From Bactericera cockerelli (lineage: Eukaryota > Arthropoda > Insecta > Hemiptera > Triozidae), in contig CM044965.1 in the NCBI GenBank assembly GCA_024516035.1, positions 27,356,425 to 27,420,424 on the forward strand: 64,000 nt of DNA. Reading direction: 5' to 3'. The notes under the pieces are model-generated. The model was not told the origin of the DNA and made no database searches. It was given only the letters and a program-made list of their open reading frames with translations. The position numbers and the translations under genes are program-made. How positions within the stretch are numbered: position 1 is the first letter of the stretch; each line of letters begins with the position of its first letter. Positions 44,289-55,090 of this stretch are shown here, in pieces.

Positions 44289-44533
44289 TACCAGTTTGTC
44301 TATTATTTATTGACTTAAGCCTGGCTAGATCGTGTTGGGCACTCCTCGTGCTAGTCAACACATGACCTTGACAGTGCATAATTAATATGTCTAAATAATA
44401 ATGTATTATGTTAATAATCCAGTTTATTCAGAATATTTTTTATGCATTTTTTTGCTATCAATAATGGGCCGTGTTCATAAAACAGAAGCTATTGCTCGTG
44501 ACCAAAAGCAAGAAGTATAATTTTATTTATTTA

Positions 44534-44824
44534 AAGATGAGTGTTTCACAGCCGTTTTTATTTCGTAGCCATGAAACAGGAGCTACTGTAGACGCTTGTG
44601 GTCTGTGTTGTAGCCTATCCATCCCGTAGTATGCCTGCCAACTGATGGGCGAGAAGTGACACAATACTTCCCAATTAGGTGCAGGGTCAACACGAGCGCA
44701 CCGGAACCGGAAGGTATCCCTTACAAACAATTGTAACCAAATTAAGAATACAATTTTTTGTCGGCACGGGGGATCGAACCCGGGACCTTTCGCATGGCAA
44801 GCGAGTACTTAACCACTAAGGAAT
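44534..44824 (-). repeat. SINE-D, near full length
   Basis: Complete body from 'gatgagtgtttcacagccgt' to the head, with box B 'GGTTCGATCCCC'. A 6-bp 'accgga' duplication near 44701-44712. The extreme 5' end is missing. Confidence 0.92.
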
Positions 44825-45498
44825 GAAAAGGTAGAAGAATTTTTTTTGATAATTTTCGTATTAATAATCATTTCTTGTTGCTCACAAGTGCTTTTACTCA
44901 CAAGCTATTGTTGTTTATATAAGTTAGAGGAGCGATTCTATCTCGCTATCTTTTATTAGATTTAGATTATAGTGGTGCATGTCAACTTTTATGCTTACAC
45001 ACATAACAAAGAAGAGCTCTTAATAAGAGGAAAAGGTCAGCTTTATGAATATCTATGTATCATTTATTTCCAGAGAAGGTAAAGCAGTTGCTATAAAGTC
45101 TTTCTTAAAACCATCTGAAGCAATTTTTTCAGATTTTACTAGGAAAGATTTTGCTTCTTTATTTGAATACGTTCCAACGTTGTTGATTTCATATCAAGTG
45201 TGAAGTCAGAATTTCTTCATAAACTGTTCTTTTATTTTAACAGACCTATCTAAGATCTGTATAAATGCTGACCCTGGTGTTAGTGTTGTAGGCATGTGTG
45301 TTGTGAGCCCTTGCTATGTGTGATGTTAGACCTTGTTGCTGATGGAGAATTCAAAAGTCAGCAAATACTTTGTCGGTTGATTGATGGCAAGGTGCAACAG
45401 GATATTGGCAGACTCAACTCACCGAACAGACGCAGGATGTGTGTGGGTGTGGGTTCCAAAGCAATGAGTTATTGTTGTTGTGGTATTATCAGTATAAT

Positions 45499-45700
45499 CA
45501 GTATAAACAGAAAAGTGAGAAGTTGTACTAGATGTACATTGTACATAAATATCAGAACATACCTGGACAGCTGTTTCGAGCTTATTTGCTCTCATCAGTA
45601 GGTAATAGTTCTGATTATACGTACATGCCAACAACTAACCTCTCTATATTTTAATCAGTATAAACAGAAAAGTGAGAAATTGTACTATGTAGATGTAAAT
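45499..45700. repeat. ~160-bp-spaced direct repeat
   Basis: 'taatcagtataaacagaaaa' with 'gtgagaagttgtacta' recurs at 45652 with 'gtgagaaattgtacta'. Confidence 0.7.
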
Positions 45701-45718
45701 GAATGGTCGAACCCAGTG

Positions 45719-46690
45719 ACTTCAACCCAGCTTGTATCAATTCCGTCAGCACCAAATATCCAAGTGTCCATTGTCACTGTTACTGAGACATCAATGTCCA
45801 TTTGTCCAATATAACCAAACTATCAAACCCTGTGAATTCAACCAAGTTTGCAGTGCACTGGCTTCACCCAAAATTACCTAGGTTTTTTTAACCCTTTGAC
45901 GCCGGAATTAATTTGGCCGGGGGAAAAAAATCGCAACCAACTTTTCTTTCATCCTGATGGTTTTCTAAGACTTTTGGCGTTGGTTTCAGCTTTCTAGCTT
46001 TTACCGGTAAAAAGTTATGAATCCGTGTCGAAAACGACACACCGGGCTTTAAAGGAACAAGAATGTAGAAAATTATTACAATTTTCTTTAAAACTATATG
46101 TTAATAAGCATATTAGCTACCTCTATTCATTTTTTCATTTTTTCATCGTAAAATAATCGACCAGGAAACACAAGAAATAACTTGCCAAAGTCGGCAAAAC
46201 TCCATGCGATGATGCACTCTCGAAATCTCAGCAACAAATGAAAATTTAGAAATGTAAACAAAACAATTCAAAAATCGCGCTGGATAGATTTGAAGATAAG
46301 AAGTCAAGGAACTGTTTCACACTGAAACGATAATGATACTGTATTCTAGTGAATAATTATTGAATGTCAAAGTACCTGTGTCGAAAACGACACGCTCGGC
46401 GTCAAAGGGTTAATGGGTGGAAACCCCACTCCTCATGTTTTCCGGGTGTCTTTGAAAGTTGTTTTCACCTAAGCCTTTCAAAAGAAACTAACCACCGAAT
46501 CAAACCATAAGACTTGAACCCAGCTTGCAGTCATCTATCAATTCTGTCACCATCCAATAAGTGTCCTTTGTCACCGTTACTCAGTTCTATGGTATTAATG
46601 TCCAATCTACCCACAGCAATGAACTATATGACTTGAACCCAGCTTGCAGTCATCTATCAATTCCGTCACCCATCCAATTACTTACCACGC
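45719..46690. repeat. Old ~115-bp repeat interrupted by a MITE
   Basis: 'gacttgaacccagcttgcag' with 'tcatctatcaattc.gtcac' occurs at 46510 and 46629, and a diverged form 'gacttcaacccagcttgtat' at 45719. 'gtgtccattgtcactgttac' and 'gtgtcctttgtcaccgttac' also correspond. The piggyBac-type MITE is inserted between the copies. Confidence 0.75.
45892..46409. mobile_element. piggyBac-type MITE, 518 bp
   Basis: Perfect 13-bp inverted ends CCCTTTGACGCCG lie between TTAA duplicates (45888-45891, 46410-46413). CCC-start termini and TTAA are the piggyBac hallmark. The palindrome GTGTCGAAAACGACAC occurs twice (46025-46040 and 46378-46393), a possible subterminal transposase site. No coding frame. Confidence 0.93.
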
Positions 46691-46854
46691 TCGCCCGACG
46701 TTCACAGCCTCTGGCGGGACAGGTTACCCGGTCCCCGACATGTTTCATTAAAGTTTATGTTTCAGAGAGGCACCCATGTTGTGTGTAAAGCTCTAATCGT
46801 TCATATCAATCACTGTCCCGTGCTTCTCATGTTAGGTCCTGCGTTAGGACTCCG

Positions 46855-47251
46855 TATACAGGGTGTTACACACTATATGTATGTATCCATGCCCAAGAAA
46901 AATAATAATACTCTTTAGTGGAAGGAAACCACCAGGCAAGGTTAATGCTTATAGCATTTTCTACCACCTAACCCTCAGAGTCTTATTATTATGTGGTCAT
47001 AAACTCAAATTAATGAGGAAAAATTCATGCACTGGGTGGAATTCGAAGCTTCCACTAAAGAGTGTTATTATGATCAGGTATGTTTAGTTAGTAATATATA
47101 ATATAGTCGGCAATTTTTTTGAAGTTATATACCGTTACGTCATGAAGTTTAGTGTCCTTTATAAGATTAGAAATGATGATCTCTGCTAAAAAGTCATGGT
47201 TGACTGGCTGAAAAAAATACTTCCAACTCCTCCAAGAACACCCTGTATATA
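46855..47251. mobile_element. Candidate 397-bp element with TATACAGGGTGTT ends
   Basis: 'tatacagggtgtt' (46855-46867) and its complement (47238-47250) face each other around a SINE-A copy and unassigned DNA. No target duplication is evident, so two unrelated copies of a common motif remain possible. Confidence 0.45.
46901..47071 (-). repeat. SINE-A fragment with inverted duplicate of its own tail
   Basis: A minus-strand SINE-A body runs to the box-B region and then abruptly continues as 'gcttccactaaagagtgtta' in plus orientation (47047-47071). That is the SINE-A 3' end, so the copy is a self-complementary palindromic junction. Confidence 0.8.
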
Positions 47252-47420
47252 GATGTACCTAAATGATTTTTTATATGGAAATACCTATCAGTTCTCTTCA
47301 TTAAATATGCAGAGAAAATTAGAAATAAAATCTAGTTATTAGAAGCAGGACAGTGCTGGAGAAACAAGGGCAAGATGCAAGATGGGCGACAAAAAAGAAT
47401 GTATCTTGCTACAGGGGTTT

Positions 47421-47651
47421 AGCCAGCCTCATTTCCGGTCCTACCAAGGCTTGGTGAGGTTAATGTGGGTAGCTGGTACAATTCTCAGCGCATGGAGTGT
47501 AAAACCACCATCCTGACTATCTATCTCAATTCAGCATGTTAAAACGAAATATAATCAGCTGGTCACAATATATCTAATGAGGTCGCAGTGTTAATTGTAA
47601 GGGTTTTACTGAAAACCCTGCAACTCTTGTAGATAATAATAATAATAATAA
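47421..47651 (+). repeat. SINE-E body and type-2 tail, head lost
   Basis: 'ccagcctcatttccggtcct' jumps from the head start to the body 'gcttggtgaggttaatgtgg'. The tail 'cagctggtcacaatatatct' is followed by the stem agggtttt-actg-aaaaccct and (AAT)n. An internal deletion removed box B. Confidence 0.82.
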
Positions 47652-47654
47652 GAC

Positions 47655-48838
47655 ACCTAATTGAAAAGATTGATGTTGTTGTAGTTTTTACCAATAATTG
47701 GTGCAAATATTGTTTTTCAAAGTTTCAATGATCTGATTCATCTGATCAATAGTCACTTCTCTGTAATGTTTTTGTTGCATTTCTGCAGTTTATTTTTATT
47801 ATTTTTCATTTCGAGTGTACTCTATTTCTTGTTCATAGATGCACTGTAAAATTTAAAATAATATATCAGGTTTCCTCTATGTCAGGTTCTAACCTCTCCT
47901 CCACTGTAGCTTTCAACTTACATCTCTGATAGCACCATTTTCATGCAAAGACATATTATAGTTTTACATTATTTCATCAAATGACATATAATCCGACATA
48001 CATACATACATAGGTACATTCTTTATTCACAGTCAGAATTAATCACACTGGTCACTCCGCATCATATACTCGAGAGGAATCTAACAGGTTTCGAAAAATA
48101 TTTTTGATATAAAAAAAAACATTCTTTTTATGTAGATACCAATAGATAGTCGTTTGTTTGAACTACACTTACAGACACAAATTATGGAATATAATTTAGT
48201 ATATAATATAAAAGGGTAACATCAAAAGAGAACTGAAACGCCTTGTGGAAACTCCGTAAATTTGGAAAAGAATAACTTCAATAATTTGTTAGAAAAAGCG
48301 TTTTAGAAGTGTTTTCAACATAGTAAATTTCAGATTAAAAAAAAGACCTTCCTAGTTTTTAAATTATATTTTAGAAATCCTCTGTAAATGTGGCTTTTAA
48401 TTGTAGAAACAGCTTCTATTAGAAAGTCTCAAGTAAGTAAACTCATGTCTTAAAGTCAAGACTGACGTCACGTCATGTCGTAAGAACTAAAATTCGTCCA
48501 AACTTTTAGACAGTCAAATATTGAGTGTATACAAAAACATGGTATGAAATAAAGTATACAAAAACATGGGTGCCACTTTTTACGATGACATGTGTATGTT
48601 CATGGATGTTCTTCCAGTTCTAATCTAAGACGAAGTTTATAATCCAGAATTATCTTAAATTAGAACTGGAATGAATAATCAGCTAAATCAACGAACGATC
48701 AGAATGAATAATCAACGATGTATTTAGAATTTTATTTATTTTCAACCTCTTGGCTCGATTCAACCATTCATTAAACTTCTTCAAAACCCAACATTTTTTT
48801 TTGTAGATCCCCTTTTTTGCTCTAAGGTAAGAACTTCT
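47655..48838. other. Unassigned AT-rich DNA
   Basis: Only a short (CATA)n at about 47997-48012 and a two-copy phrase 'acaaaaacatgg' at about 48532-48567 are seen. Confidence 0.5.
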
Positions 48839-48842
48839 TCTG

Positions 48843-49608
48843 AATCCTAGCAGTCCTTGTTAGAAGAACTACAAAATGGAAAATCAATAGTTTACAAGAC
48901 ACTACTAAAAGTCCAACCAGTTGAAAGTAATCCTAGCAGTCCTTATAAGAACTACAAAATGGAAAATAAATAGTTCTCAAGACACTACTAAAAGTCCAAC
49001 CAGTTGAAAGTAATCCTAGCAGTCCTTATAAGAACTACAAAATGGAAAATAAATAGCTCTCAAGACAATAATCAAAGTCCAACCAGTTGACAGTAATCCT
49101 AGCAGTCCTTTTTGGAACTACAAAATGAAAAATTAATAGCCCTTAAAACACAACTAAAAGTCCAACCAGTTAAAAGTAATCCTAGCAGTCTTTCTAAGAA
49201 CTACAAAATGGAAAATAAATAGCCCTTAAAACACTACTAAAATTGCAACCAGTTGAAAGTAATCCTAGCAGTCTTTCTTAGAACTACAAAATGGGAAATA
49301 AATAGCCCTTAAAACACTACTAAAATTGCAACCAGTTGAAAGTAATCCTAGCAGTCCTTATAAGAAGAACTGCAAAATGGAAAATGAATAGTAAGTTCTC
49401 CAGACACTCTACTACAAAATAAATAGTTCTCAAGACATTACCTAAAGTCCAACCAGTTGAAAGTAATCCTAGCAGTCCTTATAAGAAGAACTGAAAAATG
49501 GAAAATAAATAGTAAGTTCTCCAGACACTCTACTACAAAATAAATAGTTCTCAAGACATTACCTAAAGTCCAACCAGTTGAAAGTAATCCTCGCAGTCCT
49601 TGTAAAAG
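48843..49608. repeat. 83/121-bp tandem array, about 8.5 units
   Basis: 'aatcctagcagtc' starts at 48843, 48929, 49012, 49095, 49179, 49261, 49344, 49465 and 49586. Units contain 'agaactacaaaatggaaaat' and 'aaagtccaaccagttgaaag'. The last two full units are 121 bp because of an internal duplication of the 'aaataaatagttct' part with 'ccagacactctactac' inserted. Confidence 0.95.
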
Positions 49609-49917
49609 ATATAAGGAGTGGCATTCCTGAGGTAGAACTACACTACTAGAAATTCCTTATTAAGGACATCACGGAAGACTTGGTTCAGGAAGAAAAATTC
49701 CAATGTAAAATATCAAGGCGATTCCTTGTGTGCTATTTTCTGCGATAATCTCAGCGCATAAACTGTGAATTTTATTAGCTCGATTATGACGAGTATGATT
49801 GTATAATAAGTTACTAGGCGTTACACCGCACTTCACCATGGGATATAAAAAAAATCCAGACATGACTGGACTAGTTAGTAATGGTATTTTTGTACTCTTT
49901 ATAGTTTTTCAGCTATC

Positions 49918-50064
49918 CAACCTCAGTAGGTTGATTGATAAGGCGGCGAACTTATAACCTGGATGTAGGTGGTTCAAGTCACGGTTTCAGCGCAGATTTA
50001 GTAGAGCGAGTTTGACTAGTTGTGATATATCACTAAAATGATTAAAACAAATATGATGACTTAG
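49918..50064 (+). repeat. SINE-B
   Basis: 'ccaacctcagtaggttgatt', 'ggtggttcaagtcacggttt', 'agtagagcgagtttgactag' and 'aaacaaatatgatgactta' match the family end to end. Confidence 0.88.
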
Positions 50065-50402
50065 TTTTTATGCTAGTGTGGTCAACAATTTAAGGGGGTC
50101 GACTCTCATCAATAGTTAGACTCGCACGGAGTCTACCGCTACTAATAATAAACCACAGTGATTGCTGGTATTAAATAAAGCTCAACAGAAAAGTTATGTC
50201 GGTATTCATGAATAAAATTATTGTGTTATTATAAAACAGTATATTTTCATAATCAGCCTCTAACTTATGTATTTTCTTACTTAACTTTGGCATTCCAGCA
50301 CTTCTGAGCCAAAGCTCTCGCGAGGGATCTCATTAAATCCAACACTTCACGACTTAGTGATCTCCTTACCCGGCTGAGCGGATTGGAAAGGATTACAGTC
50401 AG

Positions 50403-50434
50403 CACACACATACACACACACACACACACACACC
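50403..50434. repeat. (AC)n microsatellite
   Basis: About 15 dinucleotide units with one 'at' interruption. Confidence 0.93.
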
Positions 50435-50798
50435 ACGTATAAATTCCACAACAGAAAGACCTACCTATCTTAGCGATGACCAAATCTAGCAATTATTCAC
50501 TGCCCAGGATTAGCTCTAAGATAGAAGCAGAAACAAATAGTTAAGATACAAAATATAGTGGTCTTACCGGGGATATATTATTATAGTGGTCTCGGCTACC
50601 TCAGAAAAGATATACTGGTCCTACGGAGTATAAATTGTAGTAGAAGTTCTAGGTAAGTGGTCACCAAAATGTGGTCGTTACTTTTGCAGGCCTGCAGGGC
50701 CGACGGATTTACTGAATAAGTGCTCTGAATTGAGGCCTCAACATTTTTGATAATAAAAAGTGTTTCAGTTCTGAATATTTTCGTCCTTAGCAAGATAC

Positions 50799-51244
50799 CA
50801 GTGCAGAAACCTGGTCTATAACAAAAGCGCAAGAGAGAAAGTTGGAGGTTGCCGAAATGAAAATGTTACGATGGATGTGTGGTATAACAAGGAGAGATAG
50901 GGTGAGAAATGAGCGCACTAGGGGTACAGTGAAAGTAGGACCTCTGGCAAAGAAAATACAAGAGAGTAGGCTGAGATGGTTCGGACATATAGAGCGAAGA
51001 GACGAAAACTATGTGAGTAAGAGAATACAGGAACTTCAAATAGGCGGTAAAAGAAAGAGAGGAAGACCAAAGATGAGATGGAGAGACAAAGTTGAAGAAG
51101 ACCTAAGAGAGAAAAACTGGAGAAAAGAGGACGCTCTAAATAGAAATATATGGAAGGAAATGATTCATGGAATAAATGCCGACCCCAAGTAGGTTTGGGA
51201 AAAGGCAAAGTGAAAGAAGAAGAAGAAGAAGAAGAAGAAGAAGA
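50799..51244 (+). mobile_element. 5'-truncated RTE-type LINE with perfect 10-bp target duplication
   Basis: The insertion is bounded by AGCAAGATAC at 50789-50798 and 51245-51254. Between them lie the ORF2 C-terminus, a short 3' UTR 'gtttgggaaaaggcaaagtg' and a (GAA)n tail rather than poly(A). Short simple-repeat tails are typical of RTE-clade elements. Other 3' ends of the family are at 6236 and 55546. Confidence 0.92.
50800..51192 (+). pseudogene. LINE (RTE-like) ORF2 C-terminal fragment
   Basis: An open frame of 130 codons from the truncation point (50800) to a natural TAG (51190-51192). The start is not an initiation site. The protein begins S-A-E-T-W-S-I-T-K-A-Q-E-R-K-L and continues with EMKMLRWMCGITRRDRVRNE, 'RLRWFGHIERRDE' and 'GKRKRGRPKMRW', ending near 'HGINADPK'. 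This order is characteristic of the region after the reverse transcriptase domain in RTE-type ORF2 proteins. The catalytic RT and endonuclease domains were never copied. The frame has no stop or shift, so the insertion is young. It cannot make a functional protein by itself. The (GAA)n tail and 3' UTR follow at once. Confidence 0.88.
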
Positions 51245-51428
51245 AGCAAGATACATATTTGGGTTTTAAGAAATTACTTTATAAGGCTAATCCAGACACA
51301 AAAAACACAATCCTTGAACAAAAATTACCGAGCCTACAAAAAAAAGGGTGGGTGAGGGAAACGTATCCAAAATGCCAAGAATTTTCGTTTTAAATACAGA
51401 GCAATATGAACTAACAGGTTATTATAGT

Positions 51429-51650
51429 CTGTCCCGGTAGCTCAGTGGTAAAGGCGGCACTCTGTGAATCCAGAGGTTCCATAGGTCGCGGGTTCGAAAC
51501 CCAGCCGGGACATGACAAGTTATCCTCCCATTTGGGATTTTTACCACATAATAATATGTCTTGGGCTTACTGCTGGAATAATGGGACTTTAAGAGAGTCT
51601 TAATCGGGCAGTATAAATAAGGCGATATTATTATTATTATTATTATTATT
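51429..51650 (+). repeat. SINE-C, full length
   Basis: The head 'tcccggtagctcagtggtaa' with box B 'GGGTTCGAAACCC', the body 'gacaagttatcctcccattt' and 'ttaccacataataatatgtc', then 'taatcgggcagtataaataa' and a (TTA)n tail. An extra 'ccatag' lengthens the variable region. Confidence 0.93.
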
Positions 51651-51968
51651 CATGCTGAAATTAAAAAATCAATCAGCAATTGAATTTTTAAAGCTTGACA
51701 TAACGTGACCTAAAAATATTTTTCTGGCCACCTCTGGAGAGCTTAAGTAGCACTGCCTGATGAATGGCGAGGTTTTCCAAACAAAGCGATAGTGTCTTAT
51801 CTTCTGAGCTAAAATTGCCTGAGTAAAGAACCAACTATGTATGTACATTATTAGCTTTGTAGATTGCCTCAGAGCCTTAGTAAGAGAAAAAAACCTGCAC
51901 TATGCATTATTCTATCACAATGTTTACGAGTTCGGATATTGGCAAGAAGTAGCTACTCTGCCAATCTG

Positions 51969-52096
51969 TCCTGACAAGCCGTAATGCCCATACTATCTGA
52001 CTTACCCACTCTACCTCTGACAAGCCAGGTAATGCCCATTATATCAGCTGGAATGGTATTTGCCACTCTGGTCTGACAAGGTAATGTCCATACCGG
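51969..52096. repeat. Three-copy ~55-bp imperfect repeat
   Basis: 'ctgacaagccgtaatgccca', 'ctgacaagccaggtaatgcc' and 'ctgacaaggtaatgtccata' are separated by 'ccactctgg/acc'-like spacers. Confidence 0.7.
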
Positions 52097-52189
52097 CAGG
52101 CTCAACCATTCTCCTGAGATGTGGAATTTATGAGGATTAACTCTTTTGGCGAACCAGTTGCGTATTTGAAAATGGAAGATGGTGAAGGC

Positions 52190-52466
52190 CCAAGGTTGGA
52201 CATGGAGGATTTATAAGAATAGTAATAATAATAATATTGCATTACTTATACTGCCCGATTATGACTAATGAGCCCTATTATTCCACAAGTAAGCCCAATA
52301 CGTGTTATTATGTGGTCAAAATCTCAAGTGGGACGGTAACTTGTCATTTCCCGATTAGATTTCGAACCTGCGACCTCTGGATTCACAGAGATCCGCCTTG
52401 ACCATTGAGCTACCGGGACTTGGGTCGTGAGGGTCGAAGGTTGGAGATGAAGGATTTATAAGAAGA
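52190..52466. repeat. ~35-bp direct repeats flanking a SINE
   Basis: 'aaggttggacatggaggatt' 'tataaga' (52191-52216) and 'aaggttggagatgaaggatt' 'tataaga' (52438-52463) lie on either side of the SINE-C copy. They are too long and diverged for a fresh target duplication, so the SINE probably landed between units of an older tandem pair. Confidence 0.75.
52219..52422 (-). repeat. SINE-C, full length
   Basis: The minus strand has 'aagtcccggtagctcaatgg', box B 'GGTTCGAAATC', the body and a (TTA)n-type tail at the left. Confidence 0.9.
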
Positions 52467-52469
52467 TCA

Positions 52470-53270
52470 ATAATCTGACTTAAAGGAGCGTATGGCTTAT
52501 CCTAAATTTAGTCCTCGTTTATAGTTCAGCCCTTGGACTCCAGGATCATATCTAGAAATATTAATTTATAAGAATTTAGATCATTCTAATATTAAAGGAT
52601 AACTGAAAGACTCCTTGATTAATGTAATAAAGCACACTCCAATGCACTGAGTTATTATCAACTTGTTTCATTTCAAATGTTCACTACACTTCTCACAAAG
52701 TCCGTGTGTTCATCATCAGTTCTGCAACATATGTATGCAGAAAAGCAACCCATTTAAAGTTCAGCAACATATTCAGAACAGCAATTAAACGCCATTCATT
52801 GTGGAGACCACATTTCATTTGTCATCATTCATCCAACTTCCATGCAGTCTTTGCACTTTGGCCATACTCTCTTACGCAACACTAATTGCTATAGTCGACA
52901 ATTTTTTGCCAACTTCACATAGTAATGACTAGTGCAATGATCAGCAATTTATTTGCTAACATTGCTATCACTTAGCTCGCTTCACACTCTGACCTTCTCT
53001 ATTGATAACATCCACGTCTGTCGAGATATTTCGCAAATGGACGTTTCTGCAAATGTGGCTCGTTTTGCTGTTAGCGAATAATTGTGTGATGGCGAATTGT
53101 TGAAACAAGCACGTTTTGTTGTCTGAACGAGAAATTCGCACAGGATATTTGGCAGACAATCGGTATCCCATTTTGTCACTTGAAAGTTGTTCAAACGTCT
53201 TGCTGGGGGACTCTGAACAGAGAACAGATGCGGTGATTAGTGCATAGAAGGAACGGACGCATGGCGCATA
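52470..53270. other. Unassigned DNA
   Basis: No homology recognised. Short frames at 52968-53194 on the minus strand overlap each other and lack any motif. Confidence 0.5.
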
Positions 53271-53275
53271 AAAAA

Positions 53276-53485
53276 GTGCACGGGTAGTCCAGTGGTTAAC
53301 GCGCTAGTCTGGCAATCCAAGTAGCGTAGGGATCCGTTAGTTCGAATCCCACCCAGTGCTTGAATTTTTCCTTTTTAATTTGAGTTTGTGATCACAGACC
53401 CTGAGGGTTAGGTAGTAGAAAATTCTATGACCATTAACCTCGTCTGGTTGTTACCTTCCAATAAAGAGTGTTATTATTATTATTT
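53276..53485 (+). repeat. SINE-A, full length, (TTTA)n tail
   Basis: The head 'tgcacgggtagtccagtggt' with box B 'TTAGTTCGAATCCC', the body 'gaccctgagggttaggtag' and 'taacctcgtctggttgttac', and the end 'aataaagagtgttattatta' followed by TTTA repeats. Confidence 0.9.
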
Positions 53486-53767
53486 ATTTATTTATTTAAA
53501 AAAAATAGTGGACTGTATTTGAAAAGTAGCTGGTTCGATGTTTCACACGAAACGAAGATAGGAGAGAAAACTTGGATAGGTCTTACCGGTATGGATTGTA
53601 GAATGACAAAAATACTGAAGAATTTCGAATACATCATTTTCCTCATTCATTCTTCACACTTCGCGACGCGGTTACACGGTACATGCAGTATCAGGCTTGT
53701 CAGGTCAAAAGTAAGACAATTCATTGGCACCCATATTATCTAGTCTTAGAAGTGCTCCTGAAGTCTT

Positions 53768-54008
53768 GGGGCCGTATATGAAACAGGATTAGGAAATCTA
53801 AGCTGACCTTTACATTTTATCAGCTGACCGATAGGTATTTTAAAACAAGATTTTCCGTCACGATGGCTGGCCACAGCTCCGTTACACCACACAGTTAATC
53901 TACAGCTACAAAACCAGGCTTAGATTATGACCTCTACAGTTGTTGTTAAGGTGAAAGTTAAGGGATAGTGTCCACTAAGATTAACAAATCCTGTTTCATG
54001 ATTCGACG
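53768..54008. mobile_element. MITE-H, enlarged
   Basis: Left end 'ggggccgtatatgaaacagg', right end the complement of 'tcgaatcatgaaacaggatt'. The interior is ~90 bp longer than the other copies and includes 'agggatagtg', shared with 57467-57632. Confidence 0.7.
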
Positions 54009-54375
54009 ATAAGAAATTATCCAAGAGTCTAAGTAAATATCCAGAAGTCTCAGAGTTGTCTAAGATGCTTACCAAGTTATCTAATAACAGTGGTAACCAC
54101 GTTCTTTCAATTCCTCTCCTGTAATCCAAGGTAGCCAAGCCCCACAGACGTCCAGATATCTGGTCTGGATTTTTCAACTGTATAATTAAGTATTGAAACT
54201 AGTGGTTCAACTACCTGAGATACGTGGCATCGGCTAGAACTGGTGGTTACACAGGTATAATTGTACCTATTATAATAAAAAAAATCCATAATTGCTGCCT
54301 CCGTGCTCTATTTTAATAGCGACTGGCTATTAAAGTATACAAACATTGCAGCGGAATCTTACAGGGTGAGAACTT

Positions 54376-54411
54376 TGAGAGAGAGAGAGAGAGAGGGAGA
54401 AAAAAAAAAAA
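54376..54411. repeat. (GA)n and poly(A)
   Basis: About 12 GA units followed by 11 A. Confidence 0.9.
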
Positions 54412-54429
54412 CACTTAAATGACACCTTA

Positions 54430-54731
54430 TTGAGTGCGCGATTAGCTCAGTGGTTAAGCACTCGCTTGCCCAGCGGAAGGTCCCGGGTACGGTCCCCCCT
54501 GACGACAAAAAATTGTATTCTTAATTTAGTTACCATTGTTTGTAAGGGATACCTTCCGGTGCGCCCGTGTTGACCAAGCACATAATTGGGAAGTATTGTG
54601 TCACTTCTCGCCCATCAGACGGGAGGCATACTACGGGATGGGCAGGCTACAACACAGACCACAAGCGTCTACAGTAGCTCCTGTTTCATGGCTACGAAAT
54701 AAACGGCTGTGAAACACTCATCTTTTAAAAA
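54430..54731 (+). repeat. SINE-D, full length
   Basis: Near-identical to 9268 over the body. Box B is damaged ('GGGTACGGTCCC'), so this copy has probably lost Pol III activity. Confidence 0.93.
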
Positions 54732-54914
54732 AATACATGTGGCTGGGACTCTATTTTATATTAAATCTTGGCCCTCGTTCCAGAAACCACTCTCATTACT
54801 ATAATTTCCAAATCTCCCTTTCACCCGTCACACTAAGCACCCTGATTGGTTAATTTGAACGAAAGAACCAATCAGAGTGCGTTGATTTGGGGAGATTTGG
54901 GGATTATGATAATC

Positions 54915-55090
54915 GTGCACTGGTAGTGAAGTGGTTAACGCGCTAGTAATCCAGGTAGCGTTAGTTCGAATCCCACCCAGTGCATGATTTTTTCCTTGTT
55001 AATTTGAGTTTGTGAAGGTGGTAGAAGCGTTAGGTGGTAGAAGAGAGTTTGAGTAGTTGTGATATCACGAAAGTGATTAACACAAATAAT
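54915..55090 (+). repeat. Chimeric SINE: A-type head, B-type tail
   Basis: The head 'gtgcactggtagtgaagtgg' with box B 'TTAGTTCGAATCCC' and 'ttgttaatttgagtttgtga' is SINE-A. From about 55036 'gagtttgagtagttgtgata' 'tcacgaaagtgattaacaca' is the SINE-B tail. A short GT/AG-rich remnant of the A body ('ttaggtggtagaag') lies at the joint. Confidence 0.85.

Noticed and set aside
50918..51256. 112-codon minus-strand ORF opposite the LINE fragment
   Set aside because: Shadow of the LINE coding frame and of the (GAA)n tail.
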